From Bacillota bacterium (lineage in GTDB: Bacteria; Bacillota_C; Negativicutes; JAEYSJ01), in assembly GCA_023434855.1 (NCBI GenBank), contig JAEYSJ010000404.1:1-64000 (forward strand): DNA of 64,000 bases, written 5' to 3'. Below the pieces are notes generated by a model, which ran no database searches, was not told the origin of the DNA, and saw only the letters and a program-made list of their open reading frames with translations. A program made the translations under genes and the position numbers. The stretch's first letter is position 1; every line of letters starts with the position of its first letter. Positions 36,996 to 46,327 of the stretch are shown in pieces.

Positions 36996-37195
36996 TTAGT
37001 GACTTGATTGTTGCTGGACATTCGTTCACAGCCATTCAAGACTATACCTTGCCTCAAATCAAACTGTTCTACCAGGAGTCAGCCAAACGCAGCGCCAAGG
37101 AATTTGCAAAAAGCATTCAAATCGTTAGGATCGGTGCTTGGGCGGAGGAGAAGGAATACAAAAAGATTGTAGATGAATTGCTTGGAAGTAGCTGA
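36923..37195 (+). CDS. T extension of the GT chaperone, reached by -1 frameshift
   Basis: This frame is open from 36923 (preceded by TAA 36920-36922) to 37195. It overlaps G by 73 nt, and its frame is -1 relative to G. From the slip site it reads YPTPEPGTGSGDADVSWGEI, then a domain with AGHSFTAIQDYTLPQIKLFY and a basic helical tail. That composition (flexible Pro/Gly linker, then an ordered domain) is what a GT fusion needs. A TTG at 37004 could start a short separate protein, but it lacks a good ribosome binding site. As in lambda, the fusion would hold the tape measure during assembly. Confidence 0.72.
   Translation, partial: LRFFYPTPEPGTGSGDADVSWGEIVSDLIVAGHSFTAIQDYTLPQIKLFYQESAKRSAKEFAKSIQIVRIGAWAEEKEYKKIVDELLGSS
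36929..36935 (+). promoter_or_regulatory. -1 programmed frameshift slippery heptamer T TTT TTT
   Basis: In the G frame codons run GAT TTT TTT ATC. The last T of GAT plus two TTT codons give the canonical heptamer with the correct phase. The -1 frame is open from 6 nt upstream to 37195. No unusually strong downstream stem was identified by eye. Confidence 0.72.
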
Positions 37196-37578
37196 GGTGA
37201 CTGGCGGCCGTATTAGCTACAGGTGGTATTACATAACTAGAAACGTATTAATAATCTTTTTGATATCTGTTGCCTTATAACAAGAACGTGCAGTAAAAGC
37301 CTAAATAATGCAGCAAGCGTTAGTTTCGATATTGTTCCTGAAGCAAAGGCAGGTTTCCGGAATCCTTCAGCGGGTATTTCAAACAGTTTGACTACGAAAT
37401 CATTAAAGAATCCTATACCAATAGAGATAGGTGATCGTATGGAAATCGAAGTGAGGTATGTAGATATAGAAAACAATATAACATCTGAAAACCGAAGTGT
37501 GGAAAGACTTCTTAAATAGCTTGGGATTTGAGACTGGTGAAAAAAAGATAGTAATAACTGTAACAGAGGTGGAACATA
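37196..37578 (+). other. Gap before the tape-measure gene with decayed coding traces
   Basis: The frame ending at TAG 37517-37519 is open for about 100 codons and looks protein-like (NPIPIEIGDRMEIEVRYVDI). It has no good start except ATG 37439 behind AGGTGA, which gives 26 aa. A +1 frame then continues as DFLNSLGFETGEKKIVITVT and ends inside the next gene. This looks like one gene broken by a frameshift, possibly an insertion into, or a lost part of, the tape-measure region. Confidence 0.4.
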
Positions 37579-39762
37579 ATGGAGTATGTCAGTTCAAAAC
37601 AGCTTGAGGAACTAGGGTGGGAAAATGTTACAGAGGCAACAGTGAAAGATTTGAATAACACTTTAGAAGAATTTGATATAACCACTCCTGACCGAATAAG
37701 ACATTTTCTAAGTCAGTGTTTGAAAGAATCACAAAGAGGATTCTATGTAAAAGAAGATGGTAACGAACGATATTGGATACGTAAATACCAATATCACCCA
37801 TACCTCGGCAATAACGGTACGGAATGGGATGCTATCAACTTTAGAGGTGTCGGGTATATTCAAGTGACAGGCAGAGAAAATTACCAGCACTTTTCGAACT
37901 ATATTGAAAAAGCCACTGGAAAAAAAGATTCCGATATCATGGCTCAAGGAATAGATTACGTTTCAAAAAAATATTCTCCGTGGTATCTTGCAGGATTTTG
38001 GTGGCATGATCACAACATGAATAACGATTGCGATAGAGCGAAGAATCTTGACGTAGAAAAGGCTGTAGAAAAAGTTACAATAGGGGTAAACGGTGATGGG
38101 CGTTATGGTGAGGATGCAGAGGAATGGTATAGATCACTTGCTGAGAGAATTGATTACTATAAAAAGTGCCTTAATGTGATTAAGGATGCACCTATTCAAG
38201 CGCAATTACAAGCTGCCAGCCCAGCCAATAGTCCCACAGACTTCCAAAGTTTCCCGACTAAGATAAAGGCTAAAGTTCTAGATGGGGATGGCATCCCGAC
38301 AATAGCTAATGCATTTGGCACTATACCGGACAAAATCACAAATGATAAAGGAGAACAAGTTTATTTTTGCGACAAGAATACGATTGTAAATGTTGAGACT
38401 CACTTGGGCATAGATGGTAAAGTTGTGTACAGGGCGCAACCTGGGGACAATTTGGGCATTATATCGCGAAGAACCGGTGTTTCTTATAATGATCTTCGTG
38501 CTTACAATCCGGGGGTGGGTGAAAAGTTTAATGCTGGAACAGAAATAAGATACAATGTTCCTGTATTAATGTGGACTCCTGATTTCTTTGGTTTTTCCGG
38601 CGGCGGGCATGTCACAGGTCCTGGCACTGGCACCAGCGACAGCATCCCAGCCTGGCTGTCAAATGGAGAATACGTCATCAAAGCCAATGCAGTCGCCAAA
38701 TGGGGGGTTAATTTTCTTAACGCAATTAACAAAGGACGTATTCCCGAGGGAGGCGCTGTTCCGCGCTACGCTGCCGGCGGCCTTGTAGATGCTGAAGGTC
38801 CTCAGGAATTAGCGACAGCCAACACCGGCTTGCCGCTTAAAATAGTCGATACCTTTGCGCAGCAACTCAATACATCGACGTTATATTTGGAAAGGTTTTT
38901 TCAGGCTGGGGTAGAGCTAAGCCAGCAGTTGAACGATTCCCTGCAAGTCGTGGTAGATAACATCAACACTATATTGGTCAAACTGTCGGATCCCAGACTT
39001 GCCGGCGCAATGAGCACCGAATCACCCGGCCAAGGGAAGCCTACTGATCAGACAAATAGTAATACAACCAGAAATAAAAACTCCAGCAATCCTGCAACTG
39101 GTTCGGAAAAACCTTTGAATAGTGAAAACTCGGATGGCGGCACTCAGAAGAATGCAAATTCTCAAAATGCTGACAGCCTCAGCCAGCGGCTTAAAGACTC
39201 TGCAAAGCAGGCGATGCTCAGCTTCTTTAACGCCGGCATCCTAAACTATAAAAGTTTTGGTGATGCTTTCCGGCAGTTGGCGAGCACTGTTCTTCAGTCT
39301 TTACAAAAAGTACTTATTCAGGAAATTACAAAGCGCTTACTAAGTATGTTGCACATCTCACAGAATGCCGGGGGTGGCAAAATATCCGGTTCAGGCACAG
39401 GCACATCCGACTCTATCCTGTCCTGGCTCTCTAACGGTGAATACATTATCAAAGCCGATGCCGTCACCAAATGGGGGACAAACTTCCTGGACACTATTAA
39501 CAGCGGACGTCTTCCAGCCGGGTTTCAAGTTTCCCGGTTTGCGGCTGGTGGCTATATTGGCAGTACAAGAGCCGCAGACGGTCCTCATGAACTGGCTACA
39601 TCTTTAGTCAGCAATACCAATGTTCCGCTTAGCATTGTTAACGTTACTGACCCTAACGAAGTAGGGCGGTACTTGCAAAGTCGCCATGGGGAGAAAGTCA
39701 TGGTTAACTGGATGAAAAACAACGCCGGAGTGGTGAGACAGGTTTTGAATATCAGGGGATAA
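37579..39762 (+). CDS. Fusion of GH19-like muramidase, LysM and tape-measure C-terminal modules
   Basis: 727 aa. Residues 1 to about 205 are a GH19-type lysozyme/chitinase domain (HFLSQCLKESQRGFY with the likely catalytic Glu; FRGVGYIQVTGRENYQHF). A LysM-like wall-binding motif follows (about 283-330, YRAQPGDNLGIISRRTGVSY). Then come two copies of the siphophage tape-measure module GTGTSDSI..WLSNGEYVI (about 340-395 and 598-655), separated by a helical and Ser/Asn-rich stretch. Tape measures usually exceed this length and start with long helices; here the start is an enzyme. It probably sets a short tail and locally cuts peptidoglycan. A decayed frame lies directly upstream. Confidence 0.7.
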   Translation: MEYVSSKQLEELGWENVTEATVKDLNNTLEEFDITTPDRIRHFLSQCLKESQRGFYVKEDGNERYWIRKYQYHPYLGNNGTEWDAINFRGVGYIQVTGRENYQHFSNYIEKATGKKDSDIMAQGIDYVSKKYSPWYLAGFWWHDHNMNNDCDRAKNLDVEKAVEKVTIGVNGDGRYGEDAEEWYRSLAERIDYYKKCLNVIKDAPIQAQLQAASPANSPTDFQSFPTKIKAKVLDGDGIPTIANAFGTIPDKITNDKGEQVYFCDKNTIVNVETHLGIDGKVVYRAQPGDNLGIISRRTGVSYNDLRAYNPGVGEKFNAGTEIRYNVPVLMWTPDFFGFSGGGHVTGPGTGTSDSIPAWLSNGEYVIKANAVAKWGVNFLNAINKGRIPEGGAVPRYAAGGLVDAEGPQELATANTGLPLKIVDTFAQQLNTSTLYLERFFQAGVELSQQLNDSLQVVVDNINTILVKLSDPRLAGAMSTESPGQGKPTDQTNSNTTRNKNSSNPATGSEKPLNSENSDGGTQKNANSQNADSLSQRLKDSAKQAMLSFFNAGILNYKSFGDAFRQLASTVLQSLQKVLIQEITKRLLSMLHISQNAGGGKISGSGTGTSDSILSWLSNGEYIIKADAVTKWGTNFLDTINSGRLPAGFQVSRFAAGGYIGSTRAADGPHELATSLVSNTNVPLSIVNVTDPNEVGRYLQSRHGEKVMVNWMKNNAGVVRQVLNIRG

Positions 39763-39824
39763 AGTGCATCATAGGGTGACGGGGCTTATTGTAAGACAAG
39801 TATGAAGCATTAAGGGGTGATAGT

Positions 39825-40769
39825 ATGGCTACCTTTACCGGTACGTCTACAAATGTAGTTGAAATGGTTAAAAGTATACTTACTTTCCTGTGTGATCCTG
39901 CAACGTTTGGGTCCGGGAATGAGTGGAAACTGGTGTACCCGGCAATTATCAGCGACGTTGCGGATAACATTATTATTAAAGGGGTGGGCGACGGCGAGGA
40001 TGATATCTACATCGGCATGTCCATAAAACCTGCCAGCGCTACAGGACAGATTGATGTGTTGCTGAATGGATTTGCCGGTTATGACGCCGGTCTGGAATGG
40101 AGAGAGCAGCCGGGGGGAATAAATCATGTCACTGTGCCGACAATGTCATTATTGAAAGACACATTTATGACGTTTTGGGTTAGCGCCACAACCAGCAGGA
40201 TAATAATTGTTGTTGAGCTGTCGACACAATACGAAGGGTGTTATTTAGGTCTTATGAAACCGATTGCTATTGAGAGACAATATCCTTATCCTTTGGTGAT
40301 TGGCGGCAGTTATTATGAAGGCGGATTATTTGCCGACACTGGTCCGGGTCACAGCATATTTGCAAATCCGGGTACAGGTATAGCAAAGCCTGCAACCGGC
40401 GATTACTCAACATCACTGAGGATTCGCAGGCCGGACGGTTCTTGGCGATCCGGCTACAATCGGAATATTTCCAATGTATCTCAATATTATTCGGACTTGT
40501 GTGTATGGCCGACGAACACTGAGCCGGTAAGAACCTTGACCGTATATGACGATGTTTTAACTCTTGAAAATGTCATCATGTTCCCATTCCTGTTATATGA
40601 GAGCAAGCCGGTAGGATTAATCGGCCAATTAGACGGGATTTTCTGGATTGGCAACAGAGAGGATATATCCGCGAAGGATAATATTCTATATAACAATAAA
40701 ATTTATAAAGTGTTCAATAACGTTTATCGCCGGGATAACGACCAATATTTCGCCATTGAGTGGGCATAG
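39825..40769 (+). CDS. Tail-associated structural protein, paralogue family A, copy 1
   Basis: 314 aa, beta-rich, with no signal peptide. Landmarks are VVEMVKSILTFLCDPA near the start, the block GLEWREQPGGI, DTFMTFWVSATTSRIIIVVE, then PYPLVIGGSYYEGG and the C-terminal IGQLDGIFWIGNREDI. The next protein (40781) shares these blocks in the same order. Such proteins occur in tails of large siphophages and myophages without a defined role; adhesion or baseplate decoration is likely. GGGGTGA precedes the ATG. Confidence 0.55.
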   Translation: MATFTGTSTNVVEMVKSILTFLCDPATFGSGNEWKLVYPAIISDVADNIIIKGVGDGEDDIYIGMSIKPASATGQIDVLLNGFAGYDAGLEWREQPGGINHVTVPTMSLLKDTFMTFWVSATTSRIIIVVELSTQYEGCYLGLMKPIAIERQYPYPLVIGGSYYEGGLFADTGPGHSIFANPGTGIAKPATGDYSTSLRIRRPDGSWRSGYNRNISNVSQYYSDLCVWPTNTEPVRTLTVYDDVLTLENVIMFPFLLYESKPVGLIGQLDGIFWIGNREDISAKDNILYNNKIYKVFNNVYRRDNDQYFAIEWA

Positions 40770-40780
40770 GAGGTGCTTCT

Positions 40781-42196
40781 ATGCCTTATTTACATGGGAT
40801 AGCAACAAGCTACGAAGATTTGATTTCCCAGCTAATTGAATGGTCAACAGATAGTGCAATTCACGGTACTGGTGCCTGGGAGTTAGTGAGAAATGAGCCA
40901 TGGCCCAGAGGTACCATTCTAAAAGTACAAGGATTACAAGCTGGTGAGCATTATTATATCGGATTAATGCCGCAGACATTTACAAGTACCACTTATTATT
41001 CCTGGCTTGCCACTTATGAAAACATAGCCAGATATTTCGTATGGAATAAAAACGCATTGAACCTTTATGGACAGTCGTTTTCCCTATCGACTTCACAAAA
41101 ATCCGTCACAGTGGGAAACACTACTTATTACTTCAATGCCGATTCCGGCATATTTGCCGATCAAGCAAAAGCCATGTTTTTGGGAGTATTTAAACAATAT
41201 GAGCAAGGACTTGATTGGCATGAACAACCTGGCGGAATGGTATTTGGCGATATGGGATTAAAACAGGTTAAATATACCGCTTTGACTCAGGGGAACAGTT
41301 TCTCGTCAACTGGCTATTGGACTCCGCCATTATATCCCGGTGTTGGTTATCCTGCTCTGGGAATGGATTATGATGACCCAATAGACGGATACTTTGATTT
41401 TTGGTTAGTTAAAGACAATACCCGGATCATAATAGTAACAAACAACAGGGGATATTGGGATGCTGCCCAAATTGGCATGCTTATTCCTTATCAAGGAAGG
41501 ATGCAGAATCCTTTCCCGGCTGTAGTTGTGGGTGGAACCTCGGGGGCATTTGTGGCCGGCAATGATGAGGTTGTTAATACGGATACTGTAGCAGTCCATA
41601 CAGGCGTAGTATTCTCCTATTCATACAAAAATTGGAGCTTAACCAGAGGTATTCCCAATTTTTCTGCTGTGCCGGCAGACTCTGCTTCTTGTGTATCACA
41701 AGTAATGTATTGCCAGCCGGATGGCGCCTGGCAGGCGTTTGCCAATTGGTCACAAGGTATGAAGACTTATAGGATGCCAAACAGTAACTATCATATGTTT
41801 CCATTTGCCGAGCCTGTAAGGTGCAGTAAAGTCAATCATTACATCAGACCTAATTGTTCCTCTTTAGAAGCAACAACACACCCCTACGATTTAGACAAAA
41901 CGAAGATAAAATATCAAATAGAGCCGTTGGAACTTTTTGAAGCTGACGGCTTAACAACCAATATGATTGGCCAATTATGGCGAATGTACTGGCCTAGCAA
42001 CAAAGTCTCACAATACGGCGAAGTATACATTGACAATAAATTGCACTTGATGCTTCCCAATTGCTGGGAGGATAGAAGATGGTACCTTTATGATCATTTG
42101 GATGATATTTGGACTGCCAGTGATTTAATAAATCTCGAAAGTAAAATAAGTAAAATGTCTAAGCAAATGAATTGCTTAATACGATTGGAGGATTAA
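40781..42196 (+). CDS. Tail-associated structural protein, paralogue family A, copy 2 (enlarged)
   Basis: 471 aa. ATG 40781 follows AGGAGG and overlaps no gene; the longer frame to 40760 is ignored. It aligns with the previous protein: GLDWHEQPGGM for GLEWREQPGGI, GYFDFWLVKDNTRIIIVTN for the FWVSATTSR block, NPFPAVVVGGTSGAF for the PYPLVIGGS block, and MIGQLWRMYWPS for IGQLDGIFWI. The extra 150 residues are inserted mainly before the QPGG block and in the middle. Its stop lies 2 nt before the next start, so translation is coupled. It is a structural tail protein of unknown role. Confidence 0.55.
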   Translation: MPYLHGIATSYEDLISQLIEWSTDSAIHGTGAWELVRNEPWPRGTILKVQGLQAGEHYYIGLMPQTFTSTTYYSWLATYENIARYFVWNKNALNLYGQSFSLSTSQKSVTVGNTTYYFNADSGIFADQAKAMFLGVFKQYEQGLDWHEQPGGMVFGDMGLKQVKYTALTQGNSFSSTGYWTPPLYPGVGYPALGMDYDDPIDGYFDFWLVKDNTRIIIVTNNRGYWDAAQIGMLIPYQGRMQNPFPAVVVGGTSGAFVAGNDEVVNTDTVAVHTGVVFSYSYKNWSLTRGIPNFSAVPADSASCVSQVMYCQPDGAWQAFANWSQGMKTYRMPNSNYHMFPFAEPVRCSKVNHYIRPNCSSLEATTHPYDLDKTKIKYQIEPLELFEADGLTTNMIGQLWRMYWPSNKVSQYGEVYIDNKLHLMLPNCWEDRRWYLYDHLDDIWTASDLINLESKISKMSKQMNCLIRLED

Positions 42197-42198
42197 TT

Positions 42199-43296
42199 AT
42201 GTCATATCAGGTATTTGACAATATTGGCGGCCCTGATGATGTGTTAGGAAAAATAAGGGATTTCGCTCTTGCTTGCGGCTGGACCATACTGGAAAATTGC
42301 ACTGATGATGTTGATATTTCCGGAACAGGTACAGTTGACGGGAAGCGGCTAAGCATCAAAAGTCCAAGTAATTCCACAATCGCAAATTTCAGGTCAGCCA
42401 ACGGGAAAAAGATCTTTCCGACGCAAAACAATACGGCTAATGCTTATGGTATCGGCTTAGTTTGTTCCGCAGATTTTGTGTCTGTTACTTCAACCGGGTT
42501 GTGGTATGATCAGCTAGGCGCGTCCAAACATGCTGCAACACAGCAGATAATTGGGGTGGGAATACCGGTACAACCGGCAACGAATACCAGGTTGTATTTA
42601 AACCATGTAACAAATCCGGCAGAGTTAATCGTCATATCCTTGGAAATATCACCTGGCTATTTCCAGCATATGGCGGTGGGAGAACTGCAAAAAATAGGGT
42701 CTTGGTCTGGCGGAACAATATACAGTGCTACAAGAAACAGTTATTACATGTTTGCAGCTGCGGGGTTCAATCCCACAACTATGGAACTTGATAATAACCT
42801 TTTATTTTCTATGAGCAAATATAGCAGCACATTTTTAAAGTGCAGCATTGATGCTGCACCGTTGCGCAATCCAGAAGTACTATGGGCAAGTGCGGGACAA
42901 GATACCACCGACCTCGCTTCGCATTACACGGGTAAAATGCTGGGTCTTCCTGTCATAAGACCTGTCTACGTTACAGACACATGGGTTCCTAAGATTCCCC
43001 ATTATTCCTATTTGCAATCAAATGCTGCCGATGATACCGGCAGAAACGTAAACACGCTAAATTGCATTACGGTGAATCTTCCGTTGAATGTATACGTAAT
43101 GCGAGATCCTGACAGTCTTCGAAACTTTAGCCAGTGCGGTTATGTTCCCGGTGTGTATTTTATATCTACCAGGAATTTATCGCCCGGCTCTTGTTATGAA
43201 ATCAGTTATCCCCAATCCGGGCAATTGCATCAGGCATTTCCCCATTCCCATAGAGGCGGATTATTTGGCTATGACGGTTTTTCAATAAAACAGTAG
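42199..43296 (+). CDS. Tail-associated structural protein, related group
   Basis: 365 aa from ATG 42199 behind TTGGAGGATTA. The N-terminus MSYQVFDNIGGPDDVLGKIR and the central YFQHMAVGELQKIGSWSGG block are typical of virion structural proteins in several phages, where the block varies as H/Y-x-x-x-G-E-L-x-K. It ends with a Gly/His-rich segment HSHRGGLFGYDG. The general plan resembles its two left neighbours, but the motifs are only distantly alike. The role is unknown; tail tip or fibre attachment is plausible. Confidence 0.5.
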   Translation: MSYQVFDNIGGPDDVLGKIRDFALACGWTILENCTDDVDISGTGTVDGKRLSIKSPSNSTIANFRSANGKKIFPTQNNTANAYGIGLVCSADFVSVTSTGLWYDQLGASKHAATQQIIGVGIPVQPATNTRLYLNHVTNPAELIVISLEISPGYFQHMAVGELQKIGSWSGGTIYSATRNSYYMFAAAGFNPTTMELDNNLLFSMSKYSSTFLKCSIDAAPLRNPEVLWASAGQDTTDLASHYTGKMLGLPVIRPVYVTDTWVPKIPHYSYLQSNAADDTGRNVNTLNCITVNLPLNVYVMRDPDSLRNFSQCGYVPGVYFISTRNLSPGSCYEISYPQSGQLHQAFPHSHRGGLFGYDGFSIKQ

Positions 43297-43318
43297 GGAA
43301 TAGGGCGGGGGTATGTAA

Positions 43319-44206
43319 ATGGAACTTACCAGAGCAGGCATAATGGTTTCTGATATGGGCTGGATGACAATGCAAAACAGATCAATGGAGAATACTGTCC
43401 GTCCTTACTTTGCTAACATGATGAAGCCATTGGGCCATTTTTTAGCGCAACCTCCCATAACAATTTACGGCGACCAATTAAACTGGGATATGATGGACTC
43501 TGTGAGAGTGAAATGGGCAAATTCCGAAATATTGCAGTATCCTGAGCTGCTTCCGAGTTGGTCGTATGTGTGGGATGTCGGGTCAAGCAAATTCACCGTC
43601 ACAGATGATGCCAATGCATCGACAGTGCGGTTAAATGTCCATGCACTAAGTGATTTAGGCATATGCTGGGACATATTGGAAAGTCACCAGTTTAGTTTAT
43701 TGTTGTCGGCCTCATATGACACCGCGCCTTTTCCCACTGGACCCAAAGTGTTTTCGAATCGGGCAATTGAGATAAGCGGTTATATTTGGGGACAGCTGGA
43801 GCATTATCTTAGTGGCGGGCAACATGTAAAATTTGATATGATGACAGATTCCATTTTAAATGGGATAGGTAATGGCGACCAGAATTTGGTATATAGTTAT
43901 TATGATTTTATGAGAAGCGTATTATTCGCAAGTGTAAATGAGTTAAATTTTGCTAATAAAAATTACCCGGTAAGTATTATCAACGGTAAAGAAGCAATTG
44001 CCGGCAGCAAAGAACAAATAGATCGCAATGGACAAATGCAACAAATTATCACCTTATTGATGATAAGAGCATTTGCATTTAAGCTTTTGAATGGCGACTA
44101 CCCGTGTTTTGAACCTTGGATGATTTATTCTATTTGGCGATGGCTGGGAGAATATCGCGCAGTTGAGCTGAGCGATAGAATATTCGACCTCTCGCCTTGG
44201 TGGTGA
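43319..44206 (+). CDS. Unrecognised tail-region protein
   Basis: 295 aa, rich in Met, Trp and Tyr (MELTRAGIMVSDMGWMTMQN...; late WMIYSIWRWLGEYRAVEL). It has no signal peptide or clear membrane helix. I do not recognise the family. It lies between structural paralogues and the tip-protein genes, with tight spacing, so it is probably a virion protein or assembly factor. GGGCGGGGGT precedes the start. Confidence 0.5.
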   Translation: MELTRAGIMVSDMGWMTMQNRSMENTVRPYFANMMKPLGHFLAQPPITIYGDQLNWDMMDSVRVKWANSEILQYPELLPSWSYVWDVGSSKFTVTDDANASTVRLNVHALSDLGICWDILESHQFSLLLSASYDTAPFPTGPKVFSNRAIEISGYIWGQLEHYLSGGQHVKFDMMTDSILNGIGNGDQNLVYSYYDFMRSVLFASVNELNFANKNYPVSIINGKEAIAGSKEQIDRNGQMQQIITLLMIRAFAFKLLNGDYPCFEPWMIYSIWRWLGEYRAVELSDRIFDLSPWW

Positions 44207-44210
44207 TACT

Positions 44211-45419
44211 ATGAAAATATCTGAAAGACTTGAATACTTAACGCAAATTCATAAATCCTGGGACAATACGGAGCAGAGGGCAGCTTTGCGAACAAGCCCC
44301 AGGAGATTTATCTCCTATGATTATATTGGGACAAAAGGTTCACAAAGTCAGTATTTAAGGGCGCTGGCGTATTCCAAGCAAACCGAAAAAATCGAGATTC
44401 CTTTATGGCATGCTAATTGTCAGCTGGATGAGATTCTCTTCAAAGGCCAGACAAATATTAAAGCCGGCAAAGACAAGATTTGGCCATATCGCGGAATGTC
44501 AGGCTTGTTATTATGGTCGAGCGATGAATTGGGCGGCGACAGATATCCCTTAAAATATATTTTGGGTGACGGCACGGTTATATCCGGTAATATATTTGCT
44601 AGAGACTACCCGCCGGGAACAATAGTATGTCCTGTAGGTTGGGGGGTATTGCAGCAAGAAAGCGCTTATGACACTTATTCATCCATGGCCACCTCTTTAC
44701 AGCTAAATTTAGAGCTTTTGCCTGATTACTCCATCACGCCGGTTCCTGACGCATTGGATGAATATCATTACGAAACTTTTAAGACCGAAGACCCCTGGGC
44801 CAAGGTGCTGCCAACGACTTATAACTCGGTTGAGCTGTTTACAATTCCTCCCTCTTGGACCAAAGACCTTTCGGCGAAATTCACCAGGAACGTAAACAGA
44901 ATGGATAACCAGTCAGGGGTATTTAAGTATGATTTAAAAAGCTTAAATCCTACTGAAACACGGGAAATCGAATACGTTGCCATAAGCAGGTCGGAAATAA
45001 ACAATCTTCAACGATTCTTTTGCCGGTGTAAAGGCCGGTTAAAATCATTTTATGCTCCCACTTGGCTGTCTGATATGGCACTCCAGGAAGATGCGCCGCC
45101 AGGACAAAATTACTTAATCGTTGATTGGCCGTTGCTTTGGAAATATTACGCGAATATGAACAGAAGAAAAACAATTGTAATATTCCAGCGGGATTATACT
45201 GCCACAATATTAAAAGTAGCCGGATATACCACTGATGACAGTGGAAATTACGGAAAAATATTTTTGGATAACCAGCTAACAAAAGCCATTAACAAGGCGG
45301 AAGTATTATTAATCTCTTTTTTAGTTAGATACCGGCTGGATACCGATTCCATGTTAGTCGATTACGACACGACAGATGCCGGCACAACTTCCTTGTCATT
45401 TATGGAGGTGAACGAATAG
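44211..45419 (+). CDS. Tail tip protein (lambda M-position)
   Basis: 402 aa, placed just before the L-like gene. It is a mixed alpha/beta protein. The second half (REIEYVAISRSEINNLQRFF, then GRLKSFYAPTWLSDM) resembles tail components that pack against the distal tail ring. The C-terminal half looks like the DUF2460/distal tail class, but this is by pattern only. Its stop overlaps the GTG start of the next gene by 1 nt. It probably forms part of the hub between tube and tip. Confidence 0.5.
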   Translation: MKISERLEYLTQIHKSWDNTEQRAALRTSPRRFISYDYIGTKGSQSQYLRALAYSKQTEKIEIPLWHANCQLDEILFKGQTNIKAGKDKIWPYRGMSGLLLWSSDELGGDRYPLKYILGDGTVISGNIFARDYPPGTIVCPVGWGVLQQESAYDTYSSMATSLQLNLELLPDYSITPVPDALDEYHYETFKTEDPWAKVLPTTYNSVELFTIPPSWTKDLSAKFTRNVNRMDNQSGVFKYDLKSLNPTETREIEYVAISRSEINNLQRFFCRCKGRLKSFYAPTWLSDMALQEDAPPGQNYLIVDWPLLWKYYANMNRRKTIVIFQRDYTATILKVAGYTTDDSGNYGKIFLDNQLTKAINKAEVLLISFLVRYRLDTDSMLVDYDTTDAGTTSLSFMEVNE

Positions 45420-46315
45420 TGGCCGATTCCAATATTTCTTTGTGGGAGTACTCAGTTCAGGATGGCCAGCCAATTGAGTGCTACAAATTTACTCATGACG
45501 GTTTTAACTACTACTATACTTCGTCCCGCTATGAAGTAGAGCTGACAATAAGCACTGGAACTGCAACAAGAACTGAAAAGTATTTTGCTGATTACATTCA
45601 GCGGCAAACAATAAAACCTTCAAGCAAAGGAGATCCTTCCAGCTTGGAGGTTTCTGTTTCCAAGGATAATCCTGTCGCTAAATTGTTCCAGGGGCCGCCG
45701 CCGGAAAAACCCGTAGTATTAGAGTTATACAGGGTGCATGATCAAGATCACTCTAAATTTGATACAATTTTTACCGGTGTCATCGGACAAGCAAATTTTG
45801 AGGATTCAATATGTAACCTCACGATTAAAATGGAAAATTGGTTGTCAAAGGAATTTCCCAATTTAATGCGGCAATATTTTTGCTGCAACGTACTATTCGA
45901 CTCTAAATGCCAATTAAGCGTGGCAGATTGGCAAGTAGAAGCTTTCGTCGATTCTACGGATGGATTTAAAGTGTACTCGTCCACCTTCGCCCAATACCCG
46001 GACGGCTATTTTGAAGATGGTTTCATGCGATCCGATGAAAGCGTCAGGCTAATAAGGCAGCACGTGGGAAACATGCTTTATTTGCAGTATCCGTTTACCA
46101 ATGTGCCAAGGCACAACGTAACCGTCTATCCTGGCTGCAACCACCTGTTTAAAACTTGCGCCCAAAAATTCCATAATACATTAAACTTTACAGGTTGTCC
46201 TTATATTCCTCCCACAGACTCGACAAAAACAAATGTGGGGAAAGGCGTATATTGGGTCGATTCTTTAGTTGTTAAAAGAGACACAAAAGGATATATCGGT
46301 ACGATTTCTATGTAA
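45419..46315 (+). CDS. Tail tip protein with predicted Fe-S cysteines (lambda L / DUF2163 / BR0599-like)
   Basis: 298 aa from GTG 45419, behind GGAGGTG. The C-terminal half carries cysteines near 155/156, 164, 240, 247 and 260: CCNVLFDSKC, YPGCNHLFKTCAQKFHN and NFTGCPY. This C-x(6)-C-x3-F-x-N-x3-F-x-G-x-P pattern is shared by DUF2163/BR0599 proteins and resembles the [4Fe-4S] domain of lambda gpL. The N-terminal half is the beta-rich hub-like domain. It would sit between the tail tube end and the J-like protein encoded next. Confidence 0.75.
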   Translation: MADSNISLWEYSVQDGQPIECYKFTHDGFNYYYTSSRYEVELTISTGTATRTEKYFADYIQRQTIKPSSKGDPSSLEVSVSKDNPVAKLFQGPPPEKPVVLELYRVHDQDHSKFDTIFTGVIGQANFEDSICNLTIKMENWLSKEFPNLMRQYFCCNVLFDSKCQLSVADWQVEAFVDSTDGFKVYSSTFAQYPDGYFEDGFMRSDESVRLIRQHVGNMLYLQYPFTNVPRHNVTVYPGCNHLFKTCAQKFHNTLNFTGCPYIPPTDSTKTNVGKGVYWVDSLVVKRDTKGYIGTISM

Positions 46316-46327
46316 TGGAGGTTTATT

